NCBI GenBank assembly: GCA_024760905.1
Contig: CM045733.1
Coordinates: forward strand, 70,385,001 to 70,449,000
Length of the DNA stretch: 64,000 nt
Reading direction: 5' to 3'
Source of the DNA: Plotosus lineatus
Taxonomy: Eukaryota; Chordata; Actinopteri; Siluriformes; Plotosidae
Shown one piece after another: positions 22,900-34,618 of this stretch. The notes beneath the pieces were generated by a model that worked only from the letters and a program-made list of their open reading frames with translations, had not been told where the DNA came from and did not search any database. The stretch's first letter is position 1; the number at the start of each line of letters is the position of its first letter. Made by a program: the position numbers and the translations under genes.

Positions 22900-23540
22900 G
22901 CACACATGGGGGGGGGAGTCTGTCTAAAGCTCTTGTTATCGATTACATAGAATCTTCATGCTTTTCAGTGTTCGAAAAAAATTGCAAAATAGTATTCAAG
23001 GGTTTTAAAAAGTTCGGGTTTGATTAAAGGATTTAAGAAGTGTCTGGTATCATCCCCCCCCCCCTTGTATTTGAGATGTGTAGGACGCTCTGGTGGAGAT
23101 TCCCAGCTGCAGTTACTCATTGTTTCGAGAGGGGGATTTGCAGAGGGACAATGGGCTGCTCATTACTCCTTCAGCTCAGTGCTTGGGGCCATCACGACTA
23201 TGCTCTTTATAGAATACCTTCTATCAAGCGGTCATAATTGCTGCATGCTTTTTATGACTAAAACTGGCACTTTATTTGGTACATTTCCCTGTGCACTTTC
23301 TGTGTAAACCTACCACATGGTAGGTCTCTTTTGGTACTGATTAGCTCCCTGTGGTTCCATCATCCAGCACCACATCACTGACTGCAGTGTCTGTCTGTAG
23401 TGCTGATGCGAACAATACTGCAGATGAGTCTCAATTCTAACACCAGTCTTGGGAGCAGAAATTGATAATAAGGAAGGCTTAATGGGCAATCAAGACAAAT
23501 AAAGTATGAAAAAGATAAGATATGGCCTAATTTAGTGGAC
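22900..23540. other. Intergenic DNA, no recognised feature
   Basis: Upstream flank of atp8a1. A G-run lies near 22909-22916 and a C-run near 23056-23065. Nothing else was recognised. Confidence 0.35.
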
Positions 23541-23555
23541 AGTAAATATCTACAG

Positions 23556-23668
23556 TGGCCTGACAAGCTGTCCAAGGTGTGTACACCGCCCTCGCCCTGA
23601 GTCGGCTGAGATGGGCGCCAGCCTCCCCATGACCCCTAATTAAGATTACTCGGTTCAGAAAATGAACG
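23556..23668 (+). mobile_element. 5'-truncated SINE tail with 15-bp target duplication
   Basis: Only the shared 3' tail is present (cctgacaagctgtccaaggt, gagatgggcgccagcctccc, aattaagattactcggttca). It is flanked by agtaaatatctacag (23541-23555) and agtaaatatccacag (23669-23683). A truncated copy with a target duplication is the footprint of target-primed reverse transcription. Confidence 0.8.
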
Positions 23669-23683
23669 AGTAAATATCCACAG

Positions 23684-25310
23684 TTGTTAAATCCCAGCAA
23701 CACTGATGCACCTTGTTTACTCCAATGAGCGCACCACACACAAACAACATCAGTGCCATTGCCATGCTGAGGAAGCAGATCCTTTTCCAAATATCATCTG
23801 ATGCATCAGTGGTCATTTGGATCCTTTTGACTACACATAGTCATGCCTACCCTGTTCTGGTTATCAGTGCATATGAAAACAAATTCAGTGGATCTGTTCC
23901 AGGAAAACATCAAGAAACAGATGATGCCATGATCATGTTGTCAATTCAGTAAAAAAAAAAGAAAACCCCAGGATCATATTTAAAAACCTTCAGGCAAAAT
24001 AAATCTGGCTTTATTTTAAAATGTTGTATTTGCCAACACACTACAATAAAATAAGTGATTACTGTGTTTGCTTCATGGCACATTGAATCAATTGTTGTAA
24101 TCTCATACAGCCTAATGGTGGGGTATCATTTCCACTGATGTCTCCTCTCCTCCACATGACAGTCCACACAGACATTTTGGGCCTATAGCTCCTGGTGTTG
24201 CCTAGCAACAGTGACTGGAAGCCTGCCTCTGATTGTGTGTGCTGGTTTCATTTATGGTTTTGAGTAAGTCTAAATAATGACTCGTGTTTTCAATCCCCAC
24301 AGACGCATGCAGTATATATACAAACACACTATTATAAATTCAGTAAAAGTGCATATGATTGAAAAGCAGCCTGGCTACTGCTTACTTTTCCGGTTGGTCG
24401 AAGTGCTACACTGACAAGCATTTGATTGATTATTTCTGAGCTCTCACCAGGCACGACTCTCGAAATAAACCACCCAGAATAGCTACTATGGAGACATGAA
24501 GCTCAGGATTGACATCTGCCATGTCTGAAAGATGTATTGACGCTGATACATTGATTTTTGTGTCTCAGTATCCTGAGGGCCATGTGGAGAAGATTGGCAC
24601 TGACAGACAGGAAGTCCTCCCTGAAGATGTGTGATTAACCCGTGTGCTGTTCGGAACTGTAAAACTAATTTTCAGTGTCCACAAATTGAAAAATTCTAAA
24701 ATTAATTACAGTCAAACCATATTTTATCATCTGGAAAGAACATCGCATGTTTATATAAATCATAAATAATATAAATAATATAAGTTCTGTCATGTAAATA
24801 CCTCATGTTACGTCACGTTACGTAAACAGCCTCACGTTACAGACTGTATTATTTTCTAATTACCATATTATATTACAGGGTTTCTCTTGCAGGATGAAAG
24901 AATCATCAGAGCCATCAGAGCATCAGCCCGTGCAGTGAAAGGTTTCAGTAGAATAGATGCTGAATGATCATCATCTACATGAGACAGGATCAACAGCATC
25001 AAGCAGTTGAAATTATTATGGTTAAATTTTTTTTTTTCAGAAAATATTTCATTATGATATTATTGATTGAGATTTTATTGTAGTGTGTTGCATATAGAAA
25101 AGTATTACACACATATTGGCAGCTGCAATCATGATTAGATAATTCAGCCATTCATTTGACATAGTAGTGGGTGTTGTTTATGTTCTGGTTTTCGTTTTTT
25201 TATTTATTTGTTTGTTTGTTTGTTTGTTAGGTTGCACTTAAGAAATTCCATTTATGTCACTGTTAGGGATAAAAGTCTTCAAATGTCTTTCAAGTCTGTT
25301 GCTTTCTACT
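23684..25310. other. Intergenic DNA, no recognised feature
   Basis: No gene or repeat family recognised. Confidence 0.35.
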
Positions 25311-25321
25311 TTTTTTTTTTT

Positions 25322-25548
25322 TGGCCCGGTGGTAAGGTGCTGGATTTCTGATCCTAAAGTTGGAGATTCAAGCCCCACAATGAACAGGTTGTCACCACTG
25401 TCTTCCCCCAGTGCAGCGAACTGGGTTATCAAAGGCCATCGATGTGTATGTTGAGAGGAATGTAAAAGAACCATTGTTGACTTTCATCAAGAAAACTTGC
25501 CATCAACGTATTTCTGCCCTGTGACATTCTGGTGAGCTGTCCAGGGTT
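25322..25548 (+). mobile_element. SINE family D, 3'-shortened copy
   Basis: Head ggcccggtggtaaggtgctg, gatcctaaagttgg, gattcaagcccca. The body reads aactgggttatcaaaggcc and taaaagaaccattgttgact. It ends in gagctgtccagggtta without the rest of the tail. Confidence 0.7.
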
Positions 25549-25631
25549 AAAAGGCCATACGGTATATGCTTTTTTATATATAAATAGACGATATAGGTTT
25601 ATTACGTCATGACATATGGACAAATTGAGTT

Positions 25632-27023
25632 TCATAATATGTGAGGCGCTCTACTAAAAGTAGGTGCTTGTCGCACAGACCACTTTTGAGATAAAGGCCA
25701 GAAAAGTAAAAATGGTCAAATTTTTATTGAAATTCGGATTTTTGCATAAACTATTAAAACAAGTATTCAACTATCACTTGTTCACGTGAAATCAACTAGA
25801 AATCACTAAAAATGTCTTTTCTTTTCCATTTTTCTGACGAGTACCCTCATAAAACTAGATAAAAACAGTAGCAAACTTACCGGTTTTCGTTGCAATTATT
25901 CACCGAGTGCGGTACAAGACACACTATAATCCATACACCAGAAGAATGGCCGTGAAGTAGTCTTCCCATTTTGGATACTGTTTTGATATTAAAATGCTGT
26001 TTCAGCGAATAAAATAAAGGTTATGAACATGATATGCTCGTAAACAATGCAGGCTAGTTGCTAAGGAAGATCAGAAATGAGCACACTGATTGGTCAGCTC
26101 GGGTTTGCACATGCTCAGTGCCCATCACACGTTAACTTCTGGTTTACTTCCTGCCTCTAGTTTACTGCATACGGAACTTATCTCCGACTTTCTCTTCAAT
26201 AACAGTCATTAAGTTTATTTATAAGATTGTGAACACACATAATTTCAGGAAAAGGAGAGTGAAATTTTATCTGTGATGTCTACCAGCATTAGTATAGATG
26301 TTGAATTCGGGTTTGAAGATGCCGGAATGCTTAGCGTTCTTGAAGATTATTTTGCCAGTGAGTGTTTTTCTCTGCATGCAAAATTTGATGGTGGAATTTT
26401 TTTGATTATTTGTAATCTTGTCTGGACTGGACATGCTGGATCGTGGGTTGTTTAGTTTTGTATGAAAAGTGGTCAAGACCTGAAAAATACTTAAATGTTT
26501 CCTTCCTTTTACAGATGAGCAAATTGATGATGATGATGCCAGCTGTGTTGATGAAGATTTTGATTTTGATGTTGATGAAGAAGAGGCATCTGTTAATAAA
26601 TGTGTGCATGAGTTGTGTTGGTGATGAGGATGTCCTCCTTTCTGCTGAGCAGGATATAGATTAACATGATAAATATTGAGGGCAGAGTTGATGAAGCCAG
26701 CTGTTGAGCAGAGTTGATGATGCCAGCTGTGTTGATGAAGATTTTGATGTTGATGAAGAAGAGGCATCTGTTAATAAAAGTGTGATGAGTCAGCTTTGTT
26801 GTGTTTGGGATGAGATGTGATCCTTTATAGATGAAGATGATCATGCTGAAAGCAGAGTTGATGAAGCTTACTTCTATAAAGAGATAAAAGAGTTTTGTTA
26901 TATAATATGAACCTTGAAAGAGTTTTGTTATATAATATGAACTGTTTTTTTCAATCAGTATCATTTGAAGGCATTTGAACCTTTATATAATGGTCGAAAA
27001 GATATATACTGTTCTTATTGGTA
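25632..27023 (+). mobile_element. Family I element, copy 1 (unrecognised TIR element with exon-like core)
   Basis: Nearly collinear with 53853-55250. The left end reads tcataatatgtgaggcgctc. The interior includes agacacactataatccatac, cattaagtttatttataag, a peptide-coding segment starting at an ATG (26276-26278) with SISIDVEFGFEDAGMLSVLE, an intron-like interval with a cttccttttacag acceptor, and GATGAA-rich sequence coding Asp/Glu-rich peptide. A roughly 170-bp internal tandem duplication is visible (26541-26605 against 26709-26785). The right end is missing, replaced by a family B fragment. I do not recognise the family. Confidence 0.7.
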
Positions 27024-27025
27024 TA

Positions 27026-27100
27026 CAGACGCTCCCCCATTTACGTTCATTTGTTTTACGTTTTTTCAATTTTACGGGTTTTTTTTCCCCAAAAAAAGTC
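27026..27100 (+). mobile_element. Family B fragment, copy B3
   Basis: Starts CAGACGCTCCCCCATTTACG after TA and follows the B1 left end (gttttacgttttttcaattt, then ccccaaaaaaagtc). It then breaks off into a SINE tail. Confidence 0.65.
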
Positions 27101-27203
27101 CTCAGGGTGTACTCTGCCTTCACCCACTTGGCTGAGAAAGGCTCCAGTCCCCCGTGGTCCTAGTAGGATTATTGTAATCAGTTTGGAAAATGAATGAATG
27201 GCT
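27101..27203 (+). mobile_element. SINE tail fragment
   Basis: Contains cagggtgtactctgccttca, ggctccagtcccccgtgg and agtttggaaaatgaatgaat, the shared SINE 3' tail without a head. Confidence 0.6.
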
Positions 27204-27249
27204 TTTAGTGCTGTTGCCTAACATCTCAAAACTTAGATACTGTATGATG

Positions 27250-27594
27250 ATGATGATTTCCTTTCGGCTTTTTCCCCTTTATCAGGCGTCGCCACAGCGA
27301 ATGATTCGCATGTTTTATTTGGTATAGGTTTTTACATCGGATGCCTTTCCTGACACAACCGTTTAGCAAGGGACAGAAACACGCGGACGGCTTTGCAGCT
27401 CCTCTTTACGAAAGTCAGCAATGGTTCTTTTATATGAATCTCTCACCATAGACAATGCGAGACATGGCCCGCCTTTGATGACCCAGTTAGCTGCACTGGG
27501 GGGGAGAGAGACAACATTGTGGATAGTGGGACTCAAACCCCCAACCTTAGGATCAGCGATCCAGCGCCCCATACCACTAGAGCACCACTGCCCC
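27250..27594 (-). mobile_element. SINE with family D head and LINE-like tail (type E)
   Basis: Minus orientation. The right end is the tRNA-like head (complement of ggcagtggtgctctagtgg, with cgatcctaaggttgggggtt). The left end is the LINE-like tail, on the plus strand tttcctttcggctttttccc and cgtcgccacagcgaatgatt. The same head elsewhere carries a different tail. Confidence 0.75.
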
Positions 27595-27619
27595 GTCGAA
27601 CCTGTAATATATAACAATG

Positions 27620-28209
27620 GGTTTAATTATTGAAATCAAAAACACTTTTCAGGAAAATATTCATTCAAAATATAATTTTCAGGAAGTTTCTCTTTTCCAT
27701 TCATGGTGTATATCCACTGTCTATTGTTCAGGATCTAAAACCAAATACATTTTAAAATGTATAGAAAACAAGCTGGTTGAGGTGGTTTTTCATGGATATT
27801 TGGTGGTCGAGGAAACAAAGCTAATCTACTATAGTAACTGAAAAGCACAATCAAAATCTGACACTAAGTCAGCAGTCTGAAAGCACCACCTACCCTGGCA
27901 AAGGGCAAATATTTTCACACAGCACAATCAGCAGCACCTACATTATTTAAAAAAAAAATGACTTGGTAAGCAACAGCTGAGAATTTTCCAGGACAACAAA
28001 GCTTGGGGATTAGAGGACGGTCAGCTTAAAGGCTATTTATCACTGAGGCTAATTAAAACACAGACAGCCTCAGACTTATTTAGCTCATAAGCTGTAGTGA
28101 TGTTTTCGTGGCTGAATCAGGGCTATCCATGCTTCCATGTTGGCTTGAGCTTCAAAAAACAAAATATTTGAAGTTATTCGTGTTTATCCTTCATTGCAAA
28201 ATATGTCTG
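27620..28209. other. Intergenic DNA, no recognised feature
   Basis: No gene or repeat family recognised. Confidence 0.35.
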
Positions 28210-28217
28210 ATAAATTT

Positions 28218-28469
28218 CTATTTTCTTTTCGGCTGTTCCCTTTTTCTCAGGGGTTGCCACAGCGAATCATCGCATGTATGATTTGGCATAGTTTTTATGT
28301 CGGATGCCCTTCCTGACACAACCCTTTAGCAAGGGGCAGAAACATGCTTTGATTACCCAGTTCGCTACACTGGGGGGACAGTGACAACCTTGTGGAGAGT
28401 GGGACTTTAACCCCCAACCTTAGGATCAGCGATCCAACACCGTTTACCACCAGGCCACCATTGCCCCAT
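28218..28469 (-). mobile_element. SINE, family D head with LINE-like tail, internally deleted
   Basis: Tail ttttcttttcggctgttccc and gttgccacagcgaatcatcg at the left; head gatcagcgatccaacaccgt and caccaggccaccattgcccc at the right. It is flanked by ataaattt (28210-28217 and 28470-28477). Part of the middle is missing compared with 51272-51627. Confidence 0.75.
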
Positions 28470-28530
28470 ATAAATTTGTACATATCTGTGAAATAATAAA
28501 GTATACAGTTGGAGTATATTCAGTATAACT

Positions 28531-30200
28531 CTGTGCTTCTCAGTTCCTTTCTGTGGCGCTCCCTCTAGGAAGGGGACCCCCCCCCCGGCCGCCGCCGCCC
28601 CCCGAGCAACTATCTTCTTTCTCTTTGGCTTTTTCAGGGGTCACCACAGTGAATCATTTGATTCGCATGTTTGATTTGGCATAGGTTTTTACGTCGGATG
28701 CCCTTCCTGACACAATCGTTTAGTGAGGGACAGAAACACGCTGACGGCTTTGCAGCTACTCTTTTATGAAAGTCAGCAATGGTTCTCTTACATGAACCTC
28801 TCACCATAGACAGTGAGAGAGTTATCTTCCCTGACCTTTGTACTCATAAGATGAAAACCTTTTACCAAAATAATTCTACACCTCATTTTAATAATTGCTT
28901 ATTATTCATCCTGCAAACTCAGAACAATGGTTGAATCAATTAATTCCCCTCAAGTTAGGTGGATGTTGCTGAATCAAATATTCCCCTCAAAATTCCGTCC
29001 ACCTCACATTCGGTGCATCACTTATACTTATCCCAAGGTACAGAACCAATCAGGTTGTGCCATTTCTTTGCAGTATATAATAAATATAGTTACCTCGAGT
29101 TACAATACTTAGACTTCAGGGTTATATCATTGCAGACTGTATTTTGGGGAACAGAAATAGACTATTACTGTACCCTTATTTCCAACTGTATTTTTTGTAT
29201 TCTGTGATTCTTGATTTTCACCTTTGCTCATTTTTTGTTTTATCGTTATTATGACATTGTAAAAAAGCTGAATAAAGAAAAAGTAGAAACTTTTTCTAAA
29301 ACAAATATGCCATGTTTGATGTTGCCTGCTTGTTTCATAAACCAAAAAACAAACCATAATTTTTTACATTTTCTTATTAAAGTACATGTTGAATGATTAA
29401 TCACCGTCATCGGTCATGATTTTAACTTTTTTCCTCAGGGTGAAAAAAACATACTGATCAAGTTGACTACTGCAGTGTTTAACTCTCTCATGTATTCCAC
29501 AAAATGGAAAGATCAGTAGAACCAAAAACAAAATTCTTTATTGATTTGAGGCGTACATTCCTGTTTGGCCACATTTACCCAAGAAGTGAAGAATCACTTT
29601 AATTTTCAACTCTTGTTGCGTATTCCCTCCGATTGTTTCTAAAAATCTGAGTGAAAATATAAACAGCATCACACTAAATAAATAGTATTATTTATCTATA
29701 AAATTGTTATTCGTACACCTCTGCATAACACTGTATCTTTATCAACATTAAAAAAAGAAATATACTTCAACTTACAATTAAAAAAAACTTCATTAACATT
29801 GTTTTTTAATCTGTAACAGAAAAGATTTAAAGTGCACCAATATGCCTAAAAATAGAAAAATAAATCCTTATTTAAACTCATTTGACTTAATCTTTTGATA
29901 TCTCCGTCTCTCTTCACCTTTCTCTTCGTTCCTGTTAGAAATGCTCCGTGTTGTTTCTTGAGGGGTTGTTTACTGCACTTCATATCGTTTGCTCGTGCAA
30001 AAACCGCTACACCATAACGCGACAAAGAGAGCCACTGCCACCTAGTGCAGTGGAGGTGCAATTACATCTAATTTCCGTACACTATTCCGTAAAAGCATGT
30101 TCCCCAGGGTCATATGCGCTACCCCGGCATCACACCGTGCCCCCCCCCCCCCCCCCTCCCTCCGGGCATCATACCGCGCCCCACTATTTGAGAAGCACTG
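28531..30200 (-). mobile_element. hAT element, copy J1, with exact 8-bp target duplication
   Basis: Left end ctgtgcttctcag and right end gagaagcactg are inverted complements with one mismatch. The flanks gtataact (28523-28530) and gtataact (30201-30208) are identical 8-bp duplications, diagnostic of hAT insertion. The end sequences (ctgtggcgctccctctagga on the left, cactatttgagaagcactg on the right) recur at 46887-47422. On the minus strand a short frame near 29970 (MKCSKQPLKKQHG) could be the degraded start of a transposase. A SINE has inserted at 28617-28822. Confidence 0.88.
28617..28822 (-). mobile_element. 5'-truncated SINE (type E tail) nested in hAT J1
   Basis: LINE-like tail (tttggctttttcaggggtca, ccacagtgaatcatttgatt) plus part of the D body (aaagtcagcaatggttctct, cctctcaccatagacagtga), flanked by tatcttc (28610-28616 and 28823-28829). 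The tRNA head is missing. Confidence 0.75.
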
Positions 30201-30204
30201 GTAT

Positions 30205-30955
30205 AACTACAGTAAATGTATATTGTGTATAGTTAGGTACTACTTTGACAAGCTGAGATACATGTATTTTAATCAATTCTATGACCCTATGCATGAACCT
30301 GATAACCCACAGATTCATCAAAATGAGAAAATTGAATCCTAATGTAATAATCGAGGCTGATGGTTTCATACCTTCTGAATTTCTCCTAATTATCAAAAAT
30401 TTCACTGAGGCAATTTTTCTACAGCTTGAATGAGACATTTCGTACTAAAGTTTTGTGAGCAGGTGGGTTATGAGGTTCATGCATGTTACTGCAGAATTTA
30501 ATACTAAAAAAAAGAATGTTAAAAAGAAAAGGAATGTTGACTATCATTCTTTACACAAACTTTTCAGATCAACGCCAACCTTCCTGGAAAAGAATTACGA
30601 AATTCATGCAACTATTTCTGCAATTCTACTTTTCACTCAAATTTTTACAGATGATGATTCGCTGTGGGGACTCTCGAGAACGAAAAAAGCCGAAAAGAAG
30701 AAGGAGAGGAAGAATGTACTTGTTCTTTTAGTAATGAACTAAAATTAAATATAAGGTTTCATATTAAATTAGTAGAGAATAAGTGTCACTGTGGAGTCGT
30801 TCACACTTTTCAAGAAAGGTACTGAATTGGAGCCCCGTACATGTCGAAGGTGTTTCTTTGTGGAGTTTTCTCAGGGTACTCTGGTTTTCTCCCATAATCT
30901 AATGACATGCGCAGTAGGTTAATCGCATATTCTTCATTGACCCTGGATACAATTC
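30205..30955. other. Intergenic DNA, no recognised feature
   Basis: Apart from a possible SINE body remnant around 30840-30950 (tggagttttctcagggtact, tctaatgacatgcgcagtag), no feature was recognised. Confidence 0.35.
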
Positions 30956-30956
30956 A

Positions 30957-30958
<2 letters not shown>

Positions 30959-31042
<84 letters not shown>
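30959..31042. repeat. (GT)n microsatellite, about 84 bp
   Basis: Uninterrupted GT repeat. Confidence 0.97.
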
Positions 31043-31043
<1 letters not shown>

Positions 31044-31147
31044 GCCCTGTCTTTGCCTGAGGTCCTGTAGGATGGATTCCGGTTACGCCCTGATCTTTAA
31101 AAAAGAATAATGTCCTACCAAACACCATACACACACACCCCCCCCTC

Positions 31148-31148
<1 letters not shown>

Positions 31149-31195
<47 letters not shown>
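31149..31195. repeat. (CA)n microsatellite
   Basis: Uninterrupted CA repeat, inverted relative to the flanking GT arrays. Confidence 0.97.
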
Positions 31196-31200
<5 letters not shown>

Positions 31201-31327
31201 GGTGAATGTGAATATCCTGAGGAAGCAACTCCAAGGACAACATGCTAGCTCCACACAGAAAGGCCCTTGAAACAATTTCCATTCTCCACTGAAAGAAAGT
31301 CAGACATACTGAGACGTACTGACACAC

Positions 31328-31329
<2 letters not shown>

Positions 31330-31392
<63 letters not shown>
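31330..31392. repeat. (GT)n microsatellite
   Basis: Uninterrupted GT repeat, third of three alternating arrays. Confidence 0.97.
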
Positions 31393-31394
<2 letters not shown>

Positions 31395-31622
31395 TACTGT
31401 AGATTTGAGGGTAAATGAGTTGTCACTGGGGCACTACCCTCCAAGGTATTCATTTGTATCCTTTATGTACATTTAGAGGCCAGATATGGACCTTTTGGCC
31501 TTGAAATAGTCCAAATAATAGGCCGAATCGTATACAAATGAGAAATGGGATCTTACGGTAATTCATATTCTGTAGTCCATACACACTGCATCAGGACAAT
31601 AAGAGGATATATATTTAAATTC

Positions 31623-31962
31623 AGGGGCAGTGATTTCCTGGTGGTAAGGTGCTGGATTACTGATCCTAAAGTTGGGTGTTCAAGCCCCAGTGTCAACGGG
31701 TTGTCACTGCTGTCCCCCCATGCAGATAACTGGGTTATCAAAGGCCGGCCATGTCTATCACTGTCGACCGCATGTAAAAGAACCATTGCTGACTTTTGTC
31801 AAGAGTAGCTGCATAGCTGTCATCCTTTTTCTGCCCTGTGATTGCCTGGCAAGCTGTCCAGGGTATACTCTGCCCTTGCCCAGACTCTGCTATGATGGGC
31901 ACCAGCCACCATGTGACCCTAATTAGGATTAAGCGGTTCAGGAAATTAATTAAAATTTGAAG
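31623..31962 (+). mobile_element. SINE family D, full length
   Basis: Head ttcctggtggtaaggtgctg, actgatcctaaagttggg, tgttcaagcccca. Body aactgggttatcaaaggccg and taaaagaaccattgctgact. Shared tail gcaagctgtccagggtatac to taattaggattaagcggttc. Confidence 0.75.
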
Positions 31963-31965
31963 TTT

Positions 31966-32305
31966 TTAATTTATTAATTAATTTGCTGAACCCGTTAATC
32001 CCACGAAGGTTGCTGGGAGCCTGGTGCCTATCAACCAACACTTGATAATGGTGGGGTGCAGCCTAAATAGCTCACCAGTCTATCCCAGGGCACCACGCAC
32101 AGCCATTTACACTAACACTTACACGTAGGGTCAATTTGTAACAGCCATTTAGCCGAATGTTCATGTGTTTTTACTGTGGGAGGAATTGGAGTATCTGAAG
32201 GAAGTACATAGAGATGCCCGAGCCCAGGACCCAAACCTAAGAATTTAAGATCCTTCTTGCTGTGAGGCAGATGTGTGTCAGATGTTATGCCACCGTGCCT
32301 TCTGA
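31966..32305 (-). mobile_element. tRNA-headed SINE (head 2), minus orientation
   Basis: Read on the minus strand: caccgtgcc-complement head, ctgcctcacagcaagaagg, cctgggctcgggcatct, then a body with cctcccacagtaaaaacac and a diverged tail ending in ttaacgggttcagcaaat. Confidence 0.65.
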
Positions 32306-33045
32306 GTGTATATTTTAAGAAATAAAATAATGTATAAATATGACAGACTGATTGTTTATTGTGGGGGAGAGTCATTTTGCATTAGGTGCTATAACAATTT
32401 CTATAAACCTTCAGTAGGATATATCCACTTAACATAACACATGTTGATACAGAACAACAATCATCACACCTAAAATCCATGTGTGTTTTTTCCCTCTGTG
32501 CGGCCCATGTGTACATTATTTAGATACACTGAATGTTTAGACTAGGAAATTACTATCTCCATCTTACCTGCCATCAGAAATTAGGTACAGTACAGTATTC
32601 AGAATGCAGGTAAATCAAAGCCTGCCCCCTGCTGGGTCTGTCCTAGCAGAGGCCTTTTCCTCATTGGTGCTGGTTTCACTTGTTCAGAGTCCTCTTATTA
32701 ATTCATCCAGTCGTGTGTGGCAAAAACTATTGTAATGACACAAACACAGTCTGAGGAATATTTGTCCTCAGTTGTATACAGTGTGTTTAAGAAATAAAGA
32801 TCTACATTCATTTCTGTGTGAATGCATTAACTGCTGTATGCTTTAATGACTCCACATGATTTGCATTTTATGAGTAACATAAACATTACATTGCTCACAT
32901 TGCTTTTAATTTGAGAGCGCACAGCCTGTATGCATTAGTTATCAGCATTCTGTTGTTGAATGCATTGAGTCATGTATGAAATGATAAATATTGGATTTTT
33001 CTGCTTTTGGCAGGTTCAGGTTGATGCTCCTTACTTGACAGTATG
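32306..33045. other. Intergenic DNA, no recognised feature
   Basis: No gene or repeat family recognised. Confidence 0.35.
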
Positions 33046-33049
33046 TATC

Positions 33050-33370
33050 TGTTCATTCATTTATTCATTTTCTGACCCACTTAATCCTAATTATGCTCAG
33101 GGGGAGGCTGGTGCCCATCTCACTCGACTCTGAGCAAGGGCATAGTTCACCCTGGACATCTCGCTAGGCCATCACAGGGCAGAAACACGCTGACGGCTAT
33201 GCAGCTACGCTTGATGAAAGTCAGCAATGGTTCTTTTACATGCCTCAGGATGGCCAGCCTTTGATAACCCAGTTAGCTACACTGGGGGGGACAGCAGTGA
33301 CAGCCTGTTGGTAGTGGAGCCCCGACCTCGCGATCAGTAATTGAGCACCCCACCGGGTTACCGCTGTCCC
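33050..33370 (-). mobile_element. SINE family D, minus orientation
   Basis: The shared tail is at the left (cattttctgacccacttaat, ggaggctggtgcccatctca). The body follows (aaagtcagcaatggttcttt, ctttgataacccagttagct). The head is at the right (cgcgatcagtaattgagcac, caccgggttaccgctgtccc). Confidence 0.7.
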
Positions 33371-33584
33371 ATTATGAAACCATGCAAAGTTTTGATTTTG
33401 GTAAATTATTGTTTATATGTATTTAATATTAATGTGTATAATACAATAACAGGAAGCATTTTAACTGTGTGACTCTATGATATTTGTAAAATGTCTTTCC
33501 TCAGCATGGGATCAATTTCAGCGGGAAGCAGTGCAAGACCCAATACTATCAGGTGGCAACATCCGTCGATCACATTCATTATTA

Positions 33585-33915
33585 GTACAGCTTATCCAAC
33601 ATGCTCATGGATGGAGCTGAAGTCAATGTCAATCGCAGCCGACTTCAGATGAAATTCAGGGTATACCCTGAACTGGTCACCAGTCAATCATTTACTCACA
33701 CAAACTATCTTTCACACTCGCATTCAAATCGATGGGAAATTTGGAGTAGTTGGTTGACCTAATGTGCCTGTCTTTGGATGGTGAAAAACAACTGATATAT
33801 CCTGAGGAAACAACCCCAAGGAGAACATGCTCGCTCCAGACAGAAAGGCCCTCGGCCAAGATTCAAGTTCACAGCCATTTTGCTGTGAGGCCACAGTAAT
33901 AACCAACATGCTGCT
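33585..33915 (-). mobile_element. tRNA-headed SINE (head 2 type), diverged
   Basis: On the plus strand, accccaaggagaacatgctc, cagacagaaaggccctcgg and cattttgctgtgaggccaca are the complement of the head-2 body. Strongly diverged. Confidence 0.55.
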
Positions 33916-34267
33916 CTTTCATTACATCATTGCATCAGCAATAACATGATCTGGGAAGAGAACATGGCTAATTGAAACAAGCACCACAAGAGGGAAAGTG
34001 AGTACACGCATAATTAAACTTCAGCAGCGCACACGACACACACGCAGGATTGGTAAGGCATGGGCTTGGACGGCTACGACACGAATGTGCAATTAATGGG
34101 TACCAGGAACACATCGGGAGCAACTTCAGGACAAGACTCCAGCGAGTTACAGTGGCAGCGCAATATGTTAATAGATGATGTGAAGTTTTTGTTGTTGTTG
34201 ATTGTTTGTTTTTAACAGAACACTTTGTACACGACACTTCAAACACATACAAAGTTGTGGAGTCAAA

Positions 34268-34618
34268 GAGCAGTGCAGTGGTGGCCTAGTTGTATGGGGC
34301 GCCGCTGGATCACTAATCCTAAGGTTGGGGGTTCGAGTCCCACTCACCGCAAGATTGTCGCTGTCCCCCCCAGTGCAGCTAATTGGATTATCAAAGGCCG
34401 GCCACGTCTCTCACTGTCTACAGTGAGAGGTAGGTAAAAGAACCACTGCTGACTTTCGACAAGAGTAGGCTGCAAAGCCATCAGCGTGTTTCCACCCTGT
34501 GATGGCCTGGCGAGCTGTCTGGGGTGTACTCTGCCCTCGCCCGAAGTCGGCTGGGATGGGCACCAGCCTCCTTGCAACCCTAATTATGATTAAGTGGTTA
34601 CAGAAAATGAACTCAACT
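34268..34618 (+). mobile_element. SINE family D, full length, 8-bp target duplication
   Basis: Flanked by gagtcaaa (34260-34267 and 34619-34626). The head is gtggcctagttgtatggggc, with a near-perfect B box ggttcgagtcccact. The body is tatcaaaggccggccacgtc and the shared tail gcgagctgtctggggtgtac to attatgattaagtggttac. Confidence 0.8.

Noticed and set aside
22341..23027. A 228-codon plus-strand open frame.
   Set aside because: It runs antisense through the CpG-rich promoter and first exon of atp8a1 and includes a CT microsatellite. No domain is visible.
26267..26964. Long minus-strand open frames in family I (also at 54555-54959).
   Set aside because: They are antisense to the GAT/GAA-rich exon, which yields His/Ser-rich low-complexity peptides. 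The plus strand has the ATG and splice-like sites.
30934..31392. Regularly spaced repeats that might suggest an array of the CRISPR type.
   Set aside because: They are dinucleotide microsatellites in a vertebrate genome.
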